A stretch of 64,000 bases of DNA from Micavibrio_A sp040381535 (lineage in GTDB: Bacteria > Pseudomonadota > Alphaproteobacteria > Micavibrionales > Micavibrionaceae). Below are positions 63,818 to 64,000 of this stretch, piece by piece. Where the stretch lies: contig JBEIHF010000007.1 of assembly GCA_040381535.1 (NCBI GenBank), positions 15,134 to 79,133 of the forward strand, written 5' to 3'. The translations under genes were made by a program, and so were the position numbers. Each line of letters opens with the position of its first letter. The stretch's first letter is position 1. The notes beneath the pieces were generated by a model. That model saw nothing but the letters and a program-made list of their open reading frames with translations. It had not been told where the DNA came from and did no database searches.

Positions 63818-64000
63818 CAATTTTTATCATTTATTCCGTTCAAGAGCTGTAAGGCCCTCAGGCTCAAAGAGCTTGAGACAGAAAACAAGCGTCTCAAGCG
63901 CGCGGTGGCAGATCTGACGCTGGACAATCAAATTCTCAAAGAGGTGAACGAGGGAAACTTCTGAGCGCTGAGCGGCAACGCCAGGGTGTGGTGCACACGC
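63818..64000 (+). mobile_element. IS3-family transposase remnant: C-terminus of OrfA and start of OrfB, with frameshift site
   Basis: The frame reads into RLKELETENKRLKRAVADL, then TLDNQILKEVNEGNF and a stop at 63962-63964: the coiled-coil end of an IS3-family OrfA. An in-frame stop at 63815 and unrelated sequence upstream show that the OrfA N-terminus is gone. The heptamer GGGAAAC (63952-63958) is in the correct phase (G-GGA-AAC) for -1 slippage, and the -1 frame then reads LLSAERQRQGVVHT, the usual OrfB entry, which runs past the window edge. The orfA part is probably non-functional. The rest of the IS lies beyond 64000. Confidence 0.85.

Noticed and set aside
63554..63820. 88-residue minus-strand frame upstream of the accessory operon
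   Set aside because: No ribosome-binding site, no recognisable domain, and it lies in the junction region beside the IS remnant.
59752..63964. Composite transposon bounded by two IS copies
   Set aside because: Only a hairpin and one truncated transposase are visible; no matching inverted IS ends or target duplications can be shown within the window.
1..64000. CRISPR array, rRNA operon or prophage
   Set aside because: No regularly spaced repeats, rRNA-like stretches, capsid, tail or integrase genes were seen.

Overview
The window looks like chromosomal DNA of an alphaproteobacterium of moderate GC content. The signs are a C4-type 5-aminolevulinate synthase (HemA), a kinase-fold homoserine kinase (ThrB type), TrmFO, a Rickettsia-type 17 kDa surface antigen lipoprotein, a yajC-secD-secF cluster close to Mth938/NDUFAF3-like and NDUFAF6-like genes, the MEP isoprenoid pathway (IspH, IspA, Dxs) and a two-subunit glycine decarboxylase. 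I cannot name the genus; a Micavibrio-like or Rhodospirillales-like lineage is a guess. About 59 of the 64 kb is densely packed housekeeping sequence with many 4-nt start/stop overlaps. No rRNA, CRISPR array or prophage is visible.

Layout: 1-3802 is the glycine cleavage operon gcvT(partial)-gcvH-gcvPA-gcvPB, followed by an MliC-type lipoprotein, another lipoprotein, an unknown gene and a Y-family DNA polymerase (to 7184). 7185-13601 holds an unknown secreted protein, trmFO, an alpha/beta hydrolase, an NDUFAF6-like protein, Fe-superoxide dismutase, TerC, an Mth938-like protein and a peptidoglycan-binding lipoprotein. 13684-20759 reads leftward: secF, secD, yajC, a possible protein-glutaminase-like enzyme, an NlpD-like LytM factor, pcm and serS. 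20841-31070 holds an N-formylglutamate amidohydrolase, lipB (the octanoyltransferase that starts lipoylation of proteins such as GcvH), an orphan winged-helix regulator, tRNA-Leu(GAG), maeB, mgtE, a class A penicillin-binding protein, a PhzF-like protein and RNase H.

31067-47308 carries thrB, ispH, an AGE-family epimerase, an HDAC-like deacetylase, xseB-ispA-YciI, dxs, a HAD hydrolase, sppA, a VanX-like dipeptidase, a DUF4189 protein, aroC and fabI. 47472-59448 carries an unknown 483-residue protein, the 17 kDa antigen, a frameshifted pdxH, htpG, a zincin-like protein that has lost its HExxH, a response regulator with an unknown partner and a YjfB-like peptide, ribokinase, hemA, a TetR/COQ9-like protein, an adenosine-kinase-like enzyme, corA and a macro-domain protein.

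The accessory part is 59449-64000. A 654-bp gene-free stretch contains a long imperfect hairpin with IS3-like TG...CA ends. It is followed by a leftward operon of a GNAT-like protein, a diaminobutyrate-type class III aminotransferase and an M20 amidohydrolase. At the right edge lies a truncated IS3-family transposase with an intact -1 frameshift heptamer. This probably mobile small-metabolite cassette is the best candidate for something new. Secondary leads are the Cys-His-Asp protein at 17112-17621, the degenerate zincin, the VanX-like protein with an altered zinc ligand, and the pdxH frameshift.
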